43,133 nucleotides of DNA from Candidatus Obscuribacterales bacterium (GTDB taxonomy: Bacteria > Cyanobacteriota > Vampirovibrionia > Obscuribacterales > Obscuribacteraceae): the NCBI GenBank assembly GCA_019747875.1, contig JAIEQI010000066.1:1-43133 (forward strand), read 5' to 3'. The notes beneath the pieces were generated by a model. It was not told the origin of the DNA. It did not search any database and saw only the letters and a list, made by a program, of their open reading frames with translations. Both the position numbers and the translations under genes were made by a program. Shown here in pieces: positions 18,216 to 26,081 of the stretch. Every line of letters starts with the position of its first letter. Within the stretch, counting starts at the first letter, position 1.

Positions 18216-19037
18216 TTACTTGCTCTTTTGGTAGACGCGCACGTAATCGACGACCATTTCACTGGGAAATTTGGTTTCATCTGTTGGGCTTCCCGGCCAG
18301 TCGCCGCCAATCGCCAGGTTCAAAATCATGAACATCTTCTGGTCCGGAATCCCATCCAAGGAAACTGCCGCTTTCTTCCCGTCCACATAAGTCACTAGCT
18401 TGTTGGGATACCAAAAGCCAGTCAGGGTATGGAAATCCTCCGAGAAGTCGGGACTTGTCGCCTCAAACTTTTTGGGACCATGTGATGGATGGAAGCCGTT
18501 ATAATGCTGCCCCCAATGATTTGAGATATAGATTGTTTTGGGATCGTGACCCAATTGCTCAAACCAATCAATTTCAGGGGGCCAGGAATCATCAGTTGGT
18601 AAAAGCCAGAAAGCGGGCCAGAAGCCCTTCCCCTTCGGTACCTTGAACCTTATGTCAAAACGACCGTAAATAACATCGAGCTTTTTCTGAGTGTTCAAGA
18701 TTCCCGAAGTGTAGTGGCGAAGCTTTCCATCGAACTTAGTATCCTCCTTGCGCCCAGTGATGTAGAGATAACCGTTATCAACGGTCACAGCTTTGGGCGT
18801 GTAACACTGCAGCTCTGCATTTGCATTTTCACTCCGCTCAAGTATGTTCCACTTTTTCAAATCAGCCGGGCTGTCGAACTCACAGTCGAAGACCATTTTC
18901 CAACCCTTGAGGTCGAGCGCTTCCGCATCCGTCTGAGCTTCCTGTGCACTACACCCGAGAGTTGTCGAGAACCCGAACAGAAGGGTCAAAAGGGCCGGAA
19001 GCCAGAAAACAAACGACCCTGGATTTAAAGAGGACAT
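18216..19037 (-). CDS. Secreted GH16-family beta-glucanase, second paralogue (273 aa)
   Basis: Same family and layout as the enzyme at 13786-14601: catalytic EIDWFE gives E155, D157 and E160. The N-terminus (residues 1-28) is hydrophobic and ends in LGCSAQ; C29 could be lipidated, but the residue three before it is T rather than the usual L or V, so ordinary secretion is equally possible. The start is ATG 19037 with GGAG five nt upstream; a TTG five codons earlier overlaps that ribosome site. A good sigma-70 promoter lies just upstream (19072-19100). Differences from the paralogue cluster around the catalytic loop (MEILGHETN versus FEQLGHDPK), which may shift substrate preference (inference). 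Confidence 0.92.
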   Translation of the reverse strand: MSSLNPGSFVFWLPALLTLLFGFSTTLGCSAQEAQTDAEALDLKGWKMVFDCEFDSPADLKKWNILERSENANAELQCYTPKAVTVDNGYLYITGRKEDTKFDGKLRHYTSGILNTQKKLDVIYGRFDIRFKVPKGKGFWPAFWLLPTDDSWPPEIDWFEQLGHDPKTIYISNHWGQHYNGFHPSHGPKKFEATSPDFSEDFHTLTGFWYPNKLVTYVDGKKAAVSLDGIPDQKMFMILNLAIGGDWPGSPTDETKFPSEMVVDYVRVYQKSK

Positions 19038-19071
19038 GCGCGCTCCAATCAACTAAAACTGCGAGGCATTA

Positions 19072-19100
19072 AATATAGCGCCCGAATCCAAGACCGTCAA
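19072..19100 (-). promoter_or_regulatory. Sigma-70-type promoter of the second GH16 gene
   Basis: On the minus strand TTGACG (19095-19100) is followed after exactly 17 nt by TATATT (19072-19077). The predicted transcript would start near 19065, giving a leader of about 28 nt before the GGAG and ATG at 19037. Confidence 0.65.
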
Positions 19101-19482
19101 AATAAGACCGTCCAGTTTCGACAGCCTTGTCCGGATTAAGACTGCAAAACAAGAGCTTGTCCATTTTGGTTTCTACGAGCTGTTCTTAATTAGACTAGAT
19201 CGAAAAAAGGAAACAAGAGATATCCCATGTGTTTTCAGCAACCATTTGAACCAGGGGCAGCTTCGTTGACGCATGCAATAAAAGCGTGATGTATCGGCAA
19301 GCAAGCCGAACCCAAGTCACTTAAGACCCGACGATACTGGTTCTAAATCATTGATACAGCAGGGCACGAATGCTTACGCTGAAACAAACTCCCGCTAGCG
19401 ACCCGCTAATCGAACTCCGACTCCTCAGCCCCCTGCACTACTATGCTCACGAACCTTCAACATTGGTTGAAAGGAGCTAAAC
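19101..19482. other. Intergenic region without recognised genes
   Basis: This stretch separates the divergent second GH16 gene and the small membrane protein gene. Apart from the promoter next to it I see no long open frame, strong hairpin or repeat. It should contain the promoter of the gene at 19483, but no convincing -35/-10 pair stands out. Confidence 0.5.
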
Positions 19483-19860
19483 ATGGCAAAACATGATTTC
19501 GTTTACTACGTGCTTCTGACGGGTGCACTGTTCCACTGGCTGCTTCCGCGAATCAACGGCGTTCGCGTCAATGGAGACTATCCCACAGCACTGGGACTGG
19601 GCATGATTTTCAGGCTCGTGAACATCCCACTCCAGGAGTTCGCTCTCAGCAGAATTCTCGCCTTCGGCCTCAGGGCCCAAACCGCTACGGCTTTCACAGT
19701 TACCGCCTTTGCAGCGATTGCAAGCAGCTTACTGATATCAGCAGCAGTCCTGCGGGTCCTAGCAAAAACCTTTCCACTTCTTCTGGAAGTCGATACCTGG
19801 AAAGCGAGCCTGCTTTGCGCGATCGCTTTGACCATTTTGCGCTTGCTGTTTCCGCACTAA
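19483..19860 (+). CDS. Small multi-span membrane protein, holin-like (125 aa)
   Basis: The ATG has a strong AAAGGAG site 7 nt upstream. Three to four hydrophobic segments are visible (about residues 5-20, 35-60, 65-90 and 103-122). The pattern LPRINGVRVNGDYPTAL followed by a membrane segment and N resembles the four-helix phage-holin-like family PF04020 (YvlD type), and the gene at 42604-43020 has the same layout. Known members are poorly characterised inner-membrane proteins. Stand-alone gene with convergent gene downstream. Family assignment is by pattern only. Confidence 0.65.
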   Translation: MAKHDFVYYVLLTGALFHWLLPRINGVRVNGDYPTALGLGMIFRLVNIPLQEFALSRILAFGLRAQTATAFTVTAFAAIASSLLISAAVLRVLAKTFPLLLEVDTWKASLLCAIALTILRLLFPH

Positions 19861-19955
19861 GATAATCCGCCAAGAGAAGCCAGGCTCAGCGTCGAAACGC
19901 AGCGCCGCCTAGTTTGTCTGAAAACCGTTCCGTTTGAATCCCACGAAGGTGAGAC

Positions 19956-20021
19956 AATTCAAGTGGTCCGTATGCGTTCCAGAAAACAGCACATTTTGGA
20001 ACATATACGGCCACTTGAATT
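19956..20021. repeat. Long near-perfect inverted repeat (25-bp arms)
   Basis: The left arm starts AATTCAAGTGG at 19956 and the right arm ends CCACTTGAATT at 20021. Arms of 25-26 bp pair with one bulged base and two mismatches; inside, AAAA and TTTT could lengthen the stem around CAGCACA. It sits about 95 bp after the membrane-protein stop and 266 bp from the convergent phoD-like gene end. The rest of 19861-20286 is AT-rich near 20160-20220 and otherwise blank. It could be a small mobile-element remnant, a double terminator or a structured RNA. Confidence 0.8.
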
Positions 20022-20286
20022 CTAAAGCGGCTAAAAGGTCGCTCGTTCATGGCTTTAGGGCATCCCGAAAGCTCTATTCGTCAGGTCCCATTTTTTGTCT
20101 CCGCTCTCCGGCTCCCGGATCGCCCAAACCCACCCCTTAAATCACACACACAAACACCCACATTAGAGTTCTATTTTCACTTTTGGAGATTTTACTATAT
20201 ATTTTAATACCAAAAACAAAAACGAGAAGATGGCGGAAAGAGGCTCGAAAGCCGCCTTGCCGCCACCTACTCAACTCAAGCAGACG

Positions 20287-21318
20287 TCAGAACTGAACGT
20301 CATGCCTGAGAACAGTCAGTCCCTTGTCGTCGCGCACCTGCAGGCTAACCACCCGGCGCTCCCAGTCGATTTCGACCAGCCCGAAGTTCGGGCTTCGGTC
20401 GTGAACCGCGAGGCGTCCTGAGTTCGGGAAATGAGCTCCCGGCTCGTGGTAGTTCATGCCGCTGGAAGTCAGGTCGTAAACGGTGGTACCGCCCGCGGTT
20501 TTCTCCACGGACAATTCACCGTAATGCATGTCGCCCGAAAGGACAAATGCATTGGGCACCGCCAGCCGATCGAAGAGCTCATAGAGCCGCTTCTTCTCGT
20601 GAGGGAAATTCGACCATTTCTCCCAGTTGTGTTCGCTGGAAACCATTTGCAGGCTGCTGCCAATCAGGCGGAGGTCGGCGGGCTTCTTCAGCTCCTCCTC
20701 CAACCAGCGCCACTGCTCAGCACCGATCATGGTGGCATTTGGATCTGTCGTTGGGACGTATCCGCCTGCCTTCTCGTCCCAGACGATGGGCGTCCGGAAC
20801 CAGCGAAGATCCAGCAGAATGATTTGCAAGCGATTGCCGTCCGGGCCACACGCATAAGACGTGTAAATGCCTGGACGCTTCCGGCGCTCGCTGTCTGCCG
20901 GTTCATCGAAGAAGTCGAGCATGATCTTCTTGCTCTCCTCCTTCTTCGGATACTCGACGCCACCATCGTTGACACCATAGTCATGGTCGTCCCAGGTAGC
21001 GTAAACCGGCACAGCGGATTTGAAAGCCGCATATTCCGGGTGCGCGCCGAGCTCCGCATAAACGCGCGCCATGACCGCCATGTCTTCCGTGTCGTTATAG
21101 ACGTTATCGCCAAGGAAGAGGAAGCAATCAGGGTTTGTTGCAGCGATCGTGTTCCAGACCCCTTGCGGCAGGTCCTGCTTGAGGCAAGAGCCGAAAGCCA
21201 CGCGGGTAGCCGGAAGATGGACAGGTTTCTGCGCTTCCTCGTTCAGCTTCCGCAGACCGATAAGCGCCCCTGTCAAGGCTAGAGAGAGCAACGCTAGAGC
21301 AAGTCCAACGTCGGTCAT
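20287..21318 (-). CDS. PhoD-like alkaline phosphatase/phosphodiesterase (343 aa)
   Basis: Metallophosphatase of the PhoD family, hydrolysing phosphate mono- or diesters. Family motifs appear in order: FGSC (42-45), FLGDNVYND (68-76), TWDDHDYGVND (108-118), LLDLRWFR and SGDMHYGE, together giving the metal ligands. Residues 5-21 are hydrophobic, so the enzyme is probably exported or membrane-anchored. GGAG lies 8 nt before the ATG. It is shorter than most PhoD proteins because it lacks the N-terminal domain preceding FGSC. It is the last of five minus-strand genes sharing GC-ending codons and lies 122 bp after the antiporter gene. Substrate is not determinable; a phosphate-scavenging role is typical. 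Confidence 0.9.
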   Translation of the reverse strand: MTDVGLALALLSLALTGALIGLRKLNEEAQKPVHLPATRVAFGSCLKQDLPQGVWNTIAATNPDCFLFLGDNVYNDTEDMAVMARVYAELGAHPEYAAFKSAVPVYATWDDHDYGVNDGGVEYPKKEESKKIMLDFFDEPADSERRKRPGIYTSYACGPDGNRLQIILLDLRWFRTPIVWDEKAGGYVPTTDPNATMIGAEQWRWLEEELKKPADLRLIGSSLQMVSSEHNWEKWSNFPHEKKRLYELFDRLAVPNAFVLSGDMHYGELSVEKTAGGTTVYDLTSSGMNYHEPGAHFPNSGRLAVHDRSPNFGLVEIDWERRVVSLQVRDDKGLTVLRHDVQF

Positions 21319-21440
21319 TACACGAACTCCATGACCGTCTTCACGGTCGTTTGTGTTTCGGGAAAGGCTTGCGCCATTAGTCCCGATCCCAGCGGAGAGG
21401 GCAGGATGTCCGAAGACATCCCACCCTCGACCGCGCCCAA

Positions 21441-23081
21441 CTATTTCGACTGGAGCTTCTTCTCCACGCCTCCGAACATCTGCGTTGCGATCACGGATTC
21501 CTCCATGATCACTTCGCTGACACCAGCGGCGGTGAGAGCGTCGGCTTCATTCGAGTTGCGAGCCCTGGCAACAATGTACAAATCGGGGTTCAGCCGGCGG
21601 CAGAGAGCCACCGTCACAGCTGAACGATCCGGATCGCGCACCGTCAGCGCCAGGAATCGCGCTTTGGCAATGCCGGCGTGCGCCAGCACTTCCTGCCGTC
21701 CACCGTCTCCATAGAAGACAGGGATGTCGCTGTCATGCTCCTCCCTCACCACATCCGGATCCATGTCGAGCCCGACGCAGGGCACACCTTTGGACTGGAA
21801 CATACGGGCAAGGTCCTTGCCGGCATTACCGTAGCCGACAATGATCGCATGATTCTCCATGTGGAACTTCTCGACACCGGCCATCTCCGTGCCGCGATCC
21901 ATCCAGCCTGCCGGCAGCACCTTCTCCAACCACTTGTTCAGGAACGAACCGGCGTAAACGAAGCCGGGCGTCACAAACATGGTCAGAATGGCAACTGCCA
22001 GGAAGACCTGGTTGGTCTGGGCATCGATGAGCCCTTCGGCAAGCCCGAGCTTGGACAGCACGAAGGAGAACTCGGAGATCTGCGCGATCGTAACACCGGT
22101 CAAGATGGCAACGCGCAGCGAGTGTCCCGCCAACATCGTGACGCCGGCCCCGATCAGGGTCTTCAGCACGATGACAATGAGCAGGACCTTCGCGATCAAG
22201 ATCGGGTTTTCGATCAAGATGCGCACGTCGAACAGCATACCGATAGCCACGAACACCAGGCTGTTGAAGACTTCCCGGAAGGTAACGATCTCACCGAGCG
22301 CCTGGTGGTTGTACTTCGAAGTCGAGATGAAGAGCCCGGCAATGAACGCACCGAGCGCCATCGAGAGCCCGAAATGAGACGTCGCTGCCGCCATGCCAAG
22401 GCAGAGCAACATGACGCTCAGAACGAACGCTTCTCGCTTCTTGGTCTTCGCGACCTGGTTGAGCAGGAAGTTTACGAGGAATTTGGCAGCCACTGCTGCG
22501 GCTACCAGAAAGAGCACCGCCTTGCCTGAAAGCGTTGCCAGATCCATCAGCTGACCACCTTTGCCCGCCAGGAACGGTGCGATAAGCACCAGCGGAACAA
22601 GACAGAGGTCCTGGAAGATCAGGATGCTGAACGCAGAACGGCCGTGCGCGGTCTCGATGTCGCCCCGGTGTTCAAGAACACGCAAGACGATGGCAGTTGA
22701 ACTCAGCGAGATCAACATGCCGATGAAGATTGCCGGTTGCCAGGCAAACCCCGCATAGAGAGCCACAAGCGCAGCCGCTGCGATTGTGCCGAGCAGCTGC
22801 AAGCCGCCGGCAATCAGCAGGAACTTTTTCATGCGCAAGAGGGTTTTGAAGGAGAACTCGATGCCTGCTTCGAAGAGAAGCAAGACAAGGCCGATCTCCG
22901 CCAGAACCTGGATCTGATGCCCGTCTTCGACGAGCTTCAGACCGAAAGGTCCGCAGATGATTCCCGTGATCAGGAACCCGAGAACGGAAGGGATGTTCAG
23001 GCGGCTCAAGATGAAGACCACCAAAAACACGCCCAACCCGGCGATCTTCGCGAGATCGCCAAGGAAGTGCATTTCTTCCAT
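21441..23081 (-). CDS. Kef-type monovalent cation:H+ antiporter with RCK (TrkA-N) domain (546 aa)
   Basis: CPA2-family transporter, exchanging K+ or Na+ for H+ across the inner membrane. Residues 1-400 hold about twelve transmembrane helices, with family landmarks LLFEAGIEF, SSTAIVLRVL and FSILIFQDL. Residues 411-546 form an RCK/TrkA-N Rossmann domain with the nucleotide-binding GYGNAG at 416-421 and an acidic residue after the second strand (GLDMDP), indicating control by NAD(H) or another nucleotide. The ATG at 23081 has AGGG about 9 nt upstream; ATG three codons later is an alternative. No glutathione-type KefC extension follows. Gene order suggests its own transcript, starting just downstream of the structured repeat at 23163-23195. 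Confidence 0.92.
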   Translation of the reverse strand: MEEMHFLGDLAKIAGLGVFLVVFILSRLNIPSVLGFLITGIICGPFGLKLVEDGHQIQVLAEIGLVLLLFEAGIEFSFKTLLRMKKFLLIAGGLQLLGTIAAAALVALYAGFAWQPAIFIGMLISLSSTAIVLRVLEHRGDIETAHGRSAFSILIFQDLCLVPLVLIAPFLAGKGGQLMDLATLSGKAVLFLVAAAVAAKFLVNFLLNQVAKTKKREAFVLSVMLLCLGMAAATSHFGLSMALGAFIAGLFISTSKYNHQALGEIVTFREVFNSLVFVAIGMLFDVRILIENPILIAKVLLIVIVLKTLIGAGVTMLAGHSLRVAILTGVTIAQISEFSFVLSKLGLAEGLIDAQTNQVFLAVAILTMFVTPGFVYAGSFLNKWLEKVLPAGWMDRGTEMAGVEKFHMENHAIIVGYGNAGKDLARMFQSKGVPCVGLDMDPDVVREEHDSDIPVFYGDGGRQEVLAHAGIAKARFLALTVRDPDRSAVTVALCRRLNPDLYIVARARNSNEADALTAAGVSEVIMEESVIATQMFGGVEKKLQSK

Positions 23082-23162
23082 ATGAGTGACCCTTTGGTTT
23101 AAGGTTGCAATGCTGGTCGCGGATTTGCTCCGCTTCAGCGTAAAGAGTCGTTTGAACGCGCT

Positions 23163-23195
23163 GGAGTTTCGTCGGGCTATCGCCCTCTCTACTCC
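23163..23195 (-). repeat. Dispersed structured repeat, copy A
   Basis: Read on the minus strand: GGAGT, a short AGAGA segment, GGGC-GATA-GCCC, then GACGAA and ACTCC. The outer GGAGT/ACTCC and inner GGGC/GCCC pair to give a nested hairpin. Matching copies lie at 27741-27772, 31019-31055 and 34570-34603. Confidence 0.8.
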
Positions 23196-23203
23196 TCCGC
23201 TTT

Positions 23204-23236
23204 GAGCCCGGCACCATTTATGGTGGCACCGGGCTC
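23204..23236 (-). terminator. Hairpin after the Xaa-Pro aminopeptidase gene
   Basis: GAGCCCGG pairs with CCGGGCTC and the inner CACCAT with ATGGTG, with one 3-nt bulge and a 2-3 nt loop. It begins 22 bp after the stop of the minus-strand peptidase gene. No T tract follows, so it may end transcription only weakly or stabilise the 3' end. Confidence 0.6.
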
Positions 23237-23257
23237 CGCGTTCCGGCCAGCTTGACG

Positions 23258-24634
23258 TTAAGCTGCCCGTGCCATCAGAGCTTCGATCTCCTCGACCGAC
23301 TTTGGCACAGCGGCAGTCAGCACCTCGTGACCATCCTGAGTGATCAGGATGTCGTCCTCGATGCGAACGCCGATGCCCCGGTATTTCTCCGGGATGCGTT
23401 TGTCGTCCTTGCGGAGATAGATTCCAGGCTCGATGGTGAAGACCATGCCCGGTGCGAGCACCCTGTGCTTGCGCCCTCGGGCTTCAGGGTCGTAGTCGCC
23501 TACGTCGTGCACGTCCAAACCAAGCCAGTGGCTGGTGCCATGCATGTAAACGTCACCCAGACTCAGCGACTTATCGCCCTCAGCGCGAGCGGTCTCGACT
23601 CGTGCAGATGCATCAGCCGGAAGGATTCCCAGCTGCCGCAAACCACGACGCAAAACTCGCTCGACAGCATGATGCAGCTCGATAAGCCGCACACCAGGCT
23701 TGGAGAGCTTAATCGCCGCCAACTGGGCATCGAGCACCAGCTGGTAGATGTCCTTCTGCGCCTGGCTGAACTTCCCGTTTGCAGGGAAGGTGCGCGTGAT
23801 GTCGCCGGCGTAACCGCCATTGACACCGCCGAACTCACAGCCAGCGTCGATCAGCACCAGGTCGCCGATACGCACCTTCTTGCTGTTCTCGACGTAATGC
23901 AGAATGTTGGCATTGTTGCCGGCGGCAACGATGCTGCCATAAGCCGGACCAGTGCCGCCCGATGCCTTGAAGACGAACTCCAGGACAGCCTGCAATTCGT
24001 ACTCGCTGACACCAGGACGGCAAGCCAACATCGCTTGCTTGTGCGCTTCAGCCGAGATCAGACACGCATGGCGATGCACCTTCATCTCGTCTTCCGACTT
24101 GAAAAGGCGCAGCTCGTCAATGATCTCCCTCGGGTTTAGAAGCGGCTTTTGGCTCGCCTCGAAAACCGCGCGGAACTTCTTGTCGTAATGCGTGTTGACT
24201 CCAAAGCCGTAGTAGACCGTGCCGGCTTTTTCGATCAGCTCGGCGATTTTCTCGTCGAACTTTTCGATGCTGCAGGTCTCCGTGGCGCAGAACTTCTTGG
24301 CTCCCTCCAGCCCGTGGCGGAATCCATCCCAGGTTTCACGCTCACGGTTTTTCGGCCGAACGAGCATGCACACCTTCTTCTTGCCGGAAAGCTTGCTGAC
24401 GACAAGTACAGAATCGGGCTCCGGAAAGCCGTTCAAGTAGACAATGTCCGAAGACTGCCTGAAGGGAAACGATGTGTCGTTGCTGCGAGTGCGCTCCGGA
24501 TTGGATACCAGAATGCAGACGGAATTGTCCGCCATGCGCTCCCACAGCCTTGAAAGCCGAGCAAGATAGGTCTTCTTGCTCAATCGAGGGGCTGGAGGCA
24601 GCTTGGGTAGCCCCGTCAAAAGACTTGTTTTCAT
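23258..24634 (-). CDS. pepP: Xaa-Pro aminopeptidase (aminopeptidase P, M24B), 458 aa
   Basis: Removes N-terminal residues preceding proline; cytoplasmic dimetal enzyme. Residues 20-165 form the AMP-N domain (PFRQSSDIVYLNGF) and 185-450 the pita-bread catalytic domain. Metal ligands are D263 and D278, H369 (HGTSHWLG), E402 (TIEPGIY) and E426 (RIEDD). The interval between the two aspartates is 15 residues rather than the usual 11, an insertion of about four residues (GGVNGG region). GGAGG lies 6 nt before the ATG. It is 50 bp downstream of the nucleoside transporter gene and may share its transcript. Closest to E. coli PepP in layout and length. Confidence 0.93.
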   Translation of the reverse strand: MKTSLLTGLPKLPPAPRLSKKTYLARLSRLWERMADNSVCILVSNPERTRSNDTSFPFRQSSDIVYLNGFPEPDSVLVVSKLSGKKKVCMLVRPKNRERETWDGFRHGLEGAKKFCATETCSIEKFDEKIAELIEKAGTVYYGFGVNTHYDKKFRAVFEASQKPLLNPREIIDELRLFKSEDEMKVHRHACLISAEAHKQAMLACRPGVSEYELQAVLEFVFKASGGTGPAYGSIVAAGNNANILHYVENSKKVRIGDLVLIDAGCEFGGVNGGYAGDITRTFPANGKFSQAQKDIYQLVLDAQLAAIKLSKPGVRLIELHHAVERVLRRGLRQLGILPADASARVETARAEGDKSLSLGDVYMHGTSHWLGLDVHDVGDYDPEARGRKHRVLAPGMVFTIEPGIYLRKDDKRIPEKYRGIGVRIEDDILITQDGHEVLTAAVPKSVEEIEALMARAA

Positions 24635-24684
24635 TTTTGACCTCCAACATGGGCGCGGGCGCCCATGTGATTAGCGGTGAATCG

Positions 24685-25911
24685 TTAAACCGAGAACAGG
24701 ATGCCGGCGATAGCGGCGGTGATCCAGGTACCCATGTTTGCGGCTATGAGCGCGCGTAGAGCCAGCTTGGCGATCTCAGATCGCCTCTCAGGCACCATTG
24801 CGCCCAGTCCACCGATGTTGATGGCGATCGAGCCGAGGTTAGCGAAACCACAGAGCGCGAAGGTCGCGATCATCTGGGTCTTGAGCGAAAGGCTGTAGGG
24901 CGCCGTGCCCTGCATCACCTTCGCCAGTTCGCCATAGCTGACGAACTCGTTAACAAGAATCTCGGTTGCCATCAAGCGCGCCACGTAGAAGCACTCGTGA
25001 TAGGGAACGCCCATCAAGAACGCCACGGGCATCATCGGCACCGCGAAGATGTCCTGGATTTGCAAGCTCGTTCCGAAGAACGAGAAGCCCCAGGCGAGCG
25101 AGCCGTTGATCAAAGACACGGTGGCGATAGCCACCAGCACCATGATCATCACGCTGCCCGCAATCTTGGCACCGTCCATGGCACCATGAACCATGGCATC
25201 GAACGCATTGGCGCCGGATGGCGGAGTAGCCAGGTCCATACTGGTGCTGAGAGCTTTGACATTGCTCTCGGGAATCATGATCTTCGCCATCACGATGCCG
25301 GCAGGGGCCGACATGATCGAGGCAGCGATCAAGTAAGTTGCGTTCATGCCAAGCCCGGTGTACGCAATCAGCGCCGAACCGGAAATTGTAGCCATCGCCG
25401 CAGCCATGCTGCAGAACAGCTCTGAACGCGTCAGGGAAGCCATGTACGGCTTGATCAACACCTGACACTCCACCTGACCTACGAAGACGGCAGACGCAGC
25501 CGAGAGTGCTTCCGGCCCGCTTATGCCCATCGTTTTGACGAGCACACGCGCCAGACCACGCACGATACGTTGCATGATGCCCAGATAGTAAGCCAGCGAC
25601 GCAAGCGACGCCACGAAGATAATCGAGGAGCCGATGCGTACCAGGAATATATACTTCCCACGGGCCAGCTCGTCTCCAAAGACGAAGGCTGCACCGTCGA
25701 CGGCGCAGTCCAGCAGCTTCTCGATACCATGACCGAGAGCGGAGAAAGCCTCCTTACTGCCAGGTACTTTCAGGATGAGCAGGGCCAGGATGACCTGCAG
25801 GCCGATCCCCGCCCCCACAAGGCGCCAATTAATCGCCTTGCGATTTTCGGACATCAGGTACGCAGCTCCAATGAGCACCCCGACGCCACAAAGAGCAATC
25901 AGTGTTTCCAT
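24685..25911 (-). CDS. nupC: NupC/CNT-family nucleoside transporter (408 aa)
   Basis: Concentrative nucleoside transporter importing nucleosides with H+ or Na+. Eight or more hydrophobic segments span the protein. Family landmarks are FVGQVECQVLIKPY (the Q-x-E nucleoside-site region, where most members read GQTEA), and NLGSIAINIGGLGAM followed by PERR near the C-terminus. The start is ATG 25911 with GGAGG 4-5 nt upstream; the open frame runs 49 codons further but those encode no membrane-protein features and cross a palindrome. Upstream lies a perfect 20-bp palindrome (25971-25990) that may be an operator. Followed after 50 bp by the Xaa-Pro aminopeptidase gene. Specificity for purines or pyrimidines cannot be told. 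Confidence 0.9.
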   Translation of the reverse strand: METLIALCGVGVLIGAAYLMSENRKAINWRLVGAGIGLQVILALLILKVPGSKEAFSALGHGIEKLLDCAVDGAAFVFGDELARGKYIFLVRIGSSIIFVASLASLAYYLGIMQRIVRGLARVLVKTMGISGPEALSAASAVFVGQVECQVLIKPYMASLTRSELFCSMAAAMATISGSALIAYTGLGMNATYLIAASIMSAPAGIVMAKIMIPESNVKALSTSMDLATPPSGANAFDAMVHGAMDGAKIAGSVMIMVLVAIATVSLINGSLAWGFSFFGTSLQIQDIFAVPMMPVAFLMGVPYHECFYVARLMATEILVNEFVSYGELAKVMQGTAPYSLSLKTQMIATFALCGFANLGSIAINIGGLGAMVPERRSEIAKLALRALIAANMGTWITAAIAGILFSV

Positions 25912-25970
25912 ATGACCTCCATTAGAGGACGCGCCAGCCGCGCCAATGGTAGCGGCCAGCCTTTGACAAC

Positions 25971-25990
25971 CGTGAACACATGTGTTCACG
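25971..25990. promoter_or_regulatory. Perfect 20-bp palindrome upstream of the nucleoside transporter gene
   Basis: CGTGAACACATGTGTTCACG is self-complementary over all 20 bases, ending 60 bp before the transporter start. Length, symmetry and position fit an operator for a dimeric repressor of the LacI, GntR or TetR kind. No regulator gene is adjacent, and a clear -35/-10 pair for the transporter is not visible. Confidence 0.65.
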
Positions 25991-26023
25991 CGAGGGGTGA
26001 TAACCGTAGTAGCAGCACTTATG

Positions 26024-26052
26024 AGGGCGCGCGGGATGAACCCGCACGCCCT
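26024..26052 (-). terminator. GC-rich hairpin after the processing protease gene
   Basis: AGGGCG-C-GCGGG pairs with CCCGC-A-CGCCCT around the loop ATGAA, an 11-bp stem with one mismatch. It starts 30 bp beyond the stop of the minus-strand protease gene. There is no T tract; the form also resembles REP-type dispersed palindromes, so terminator is one of two readings. Confidence 0.5.
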
Positions 26053-26081
26053 ACACAAGCCGCAAGACCCTGGTCACAAGC

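Noticed and set aside
20431..21282. 283-codon plus-strand frame opposite the PhoD-like gene
   Set aside because: Shadow of the GC-biased phosphatase gene, which carries all family motifs; no ribosome site.
21678..22529. 283-codon plus-strand frame opposite the antiporter gene
   Set aside because: Composition rich in H, E, Q and D is typical of antisense to hydrophobic codons; the antiporter is certain.
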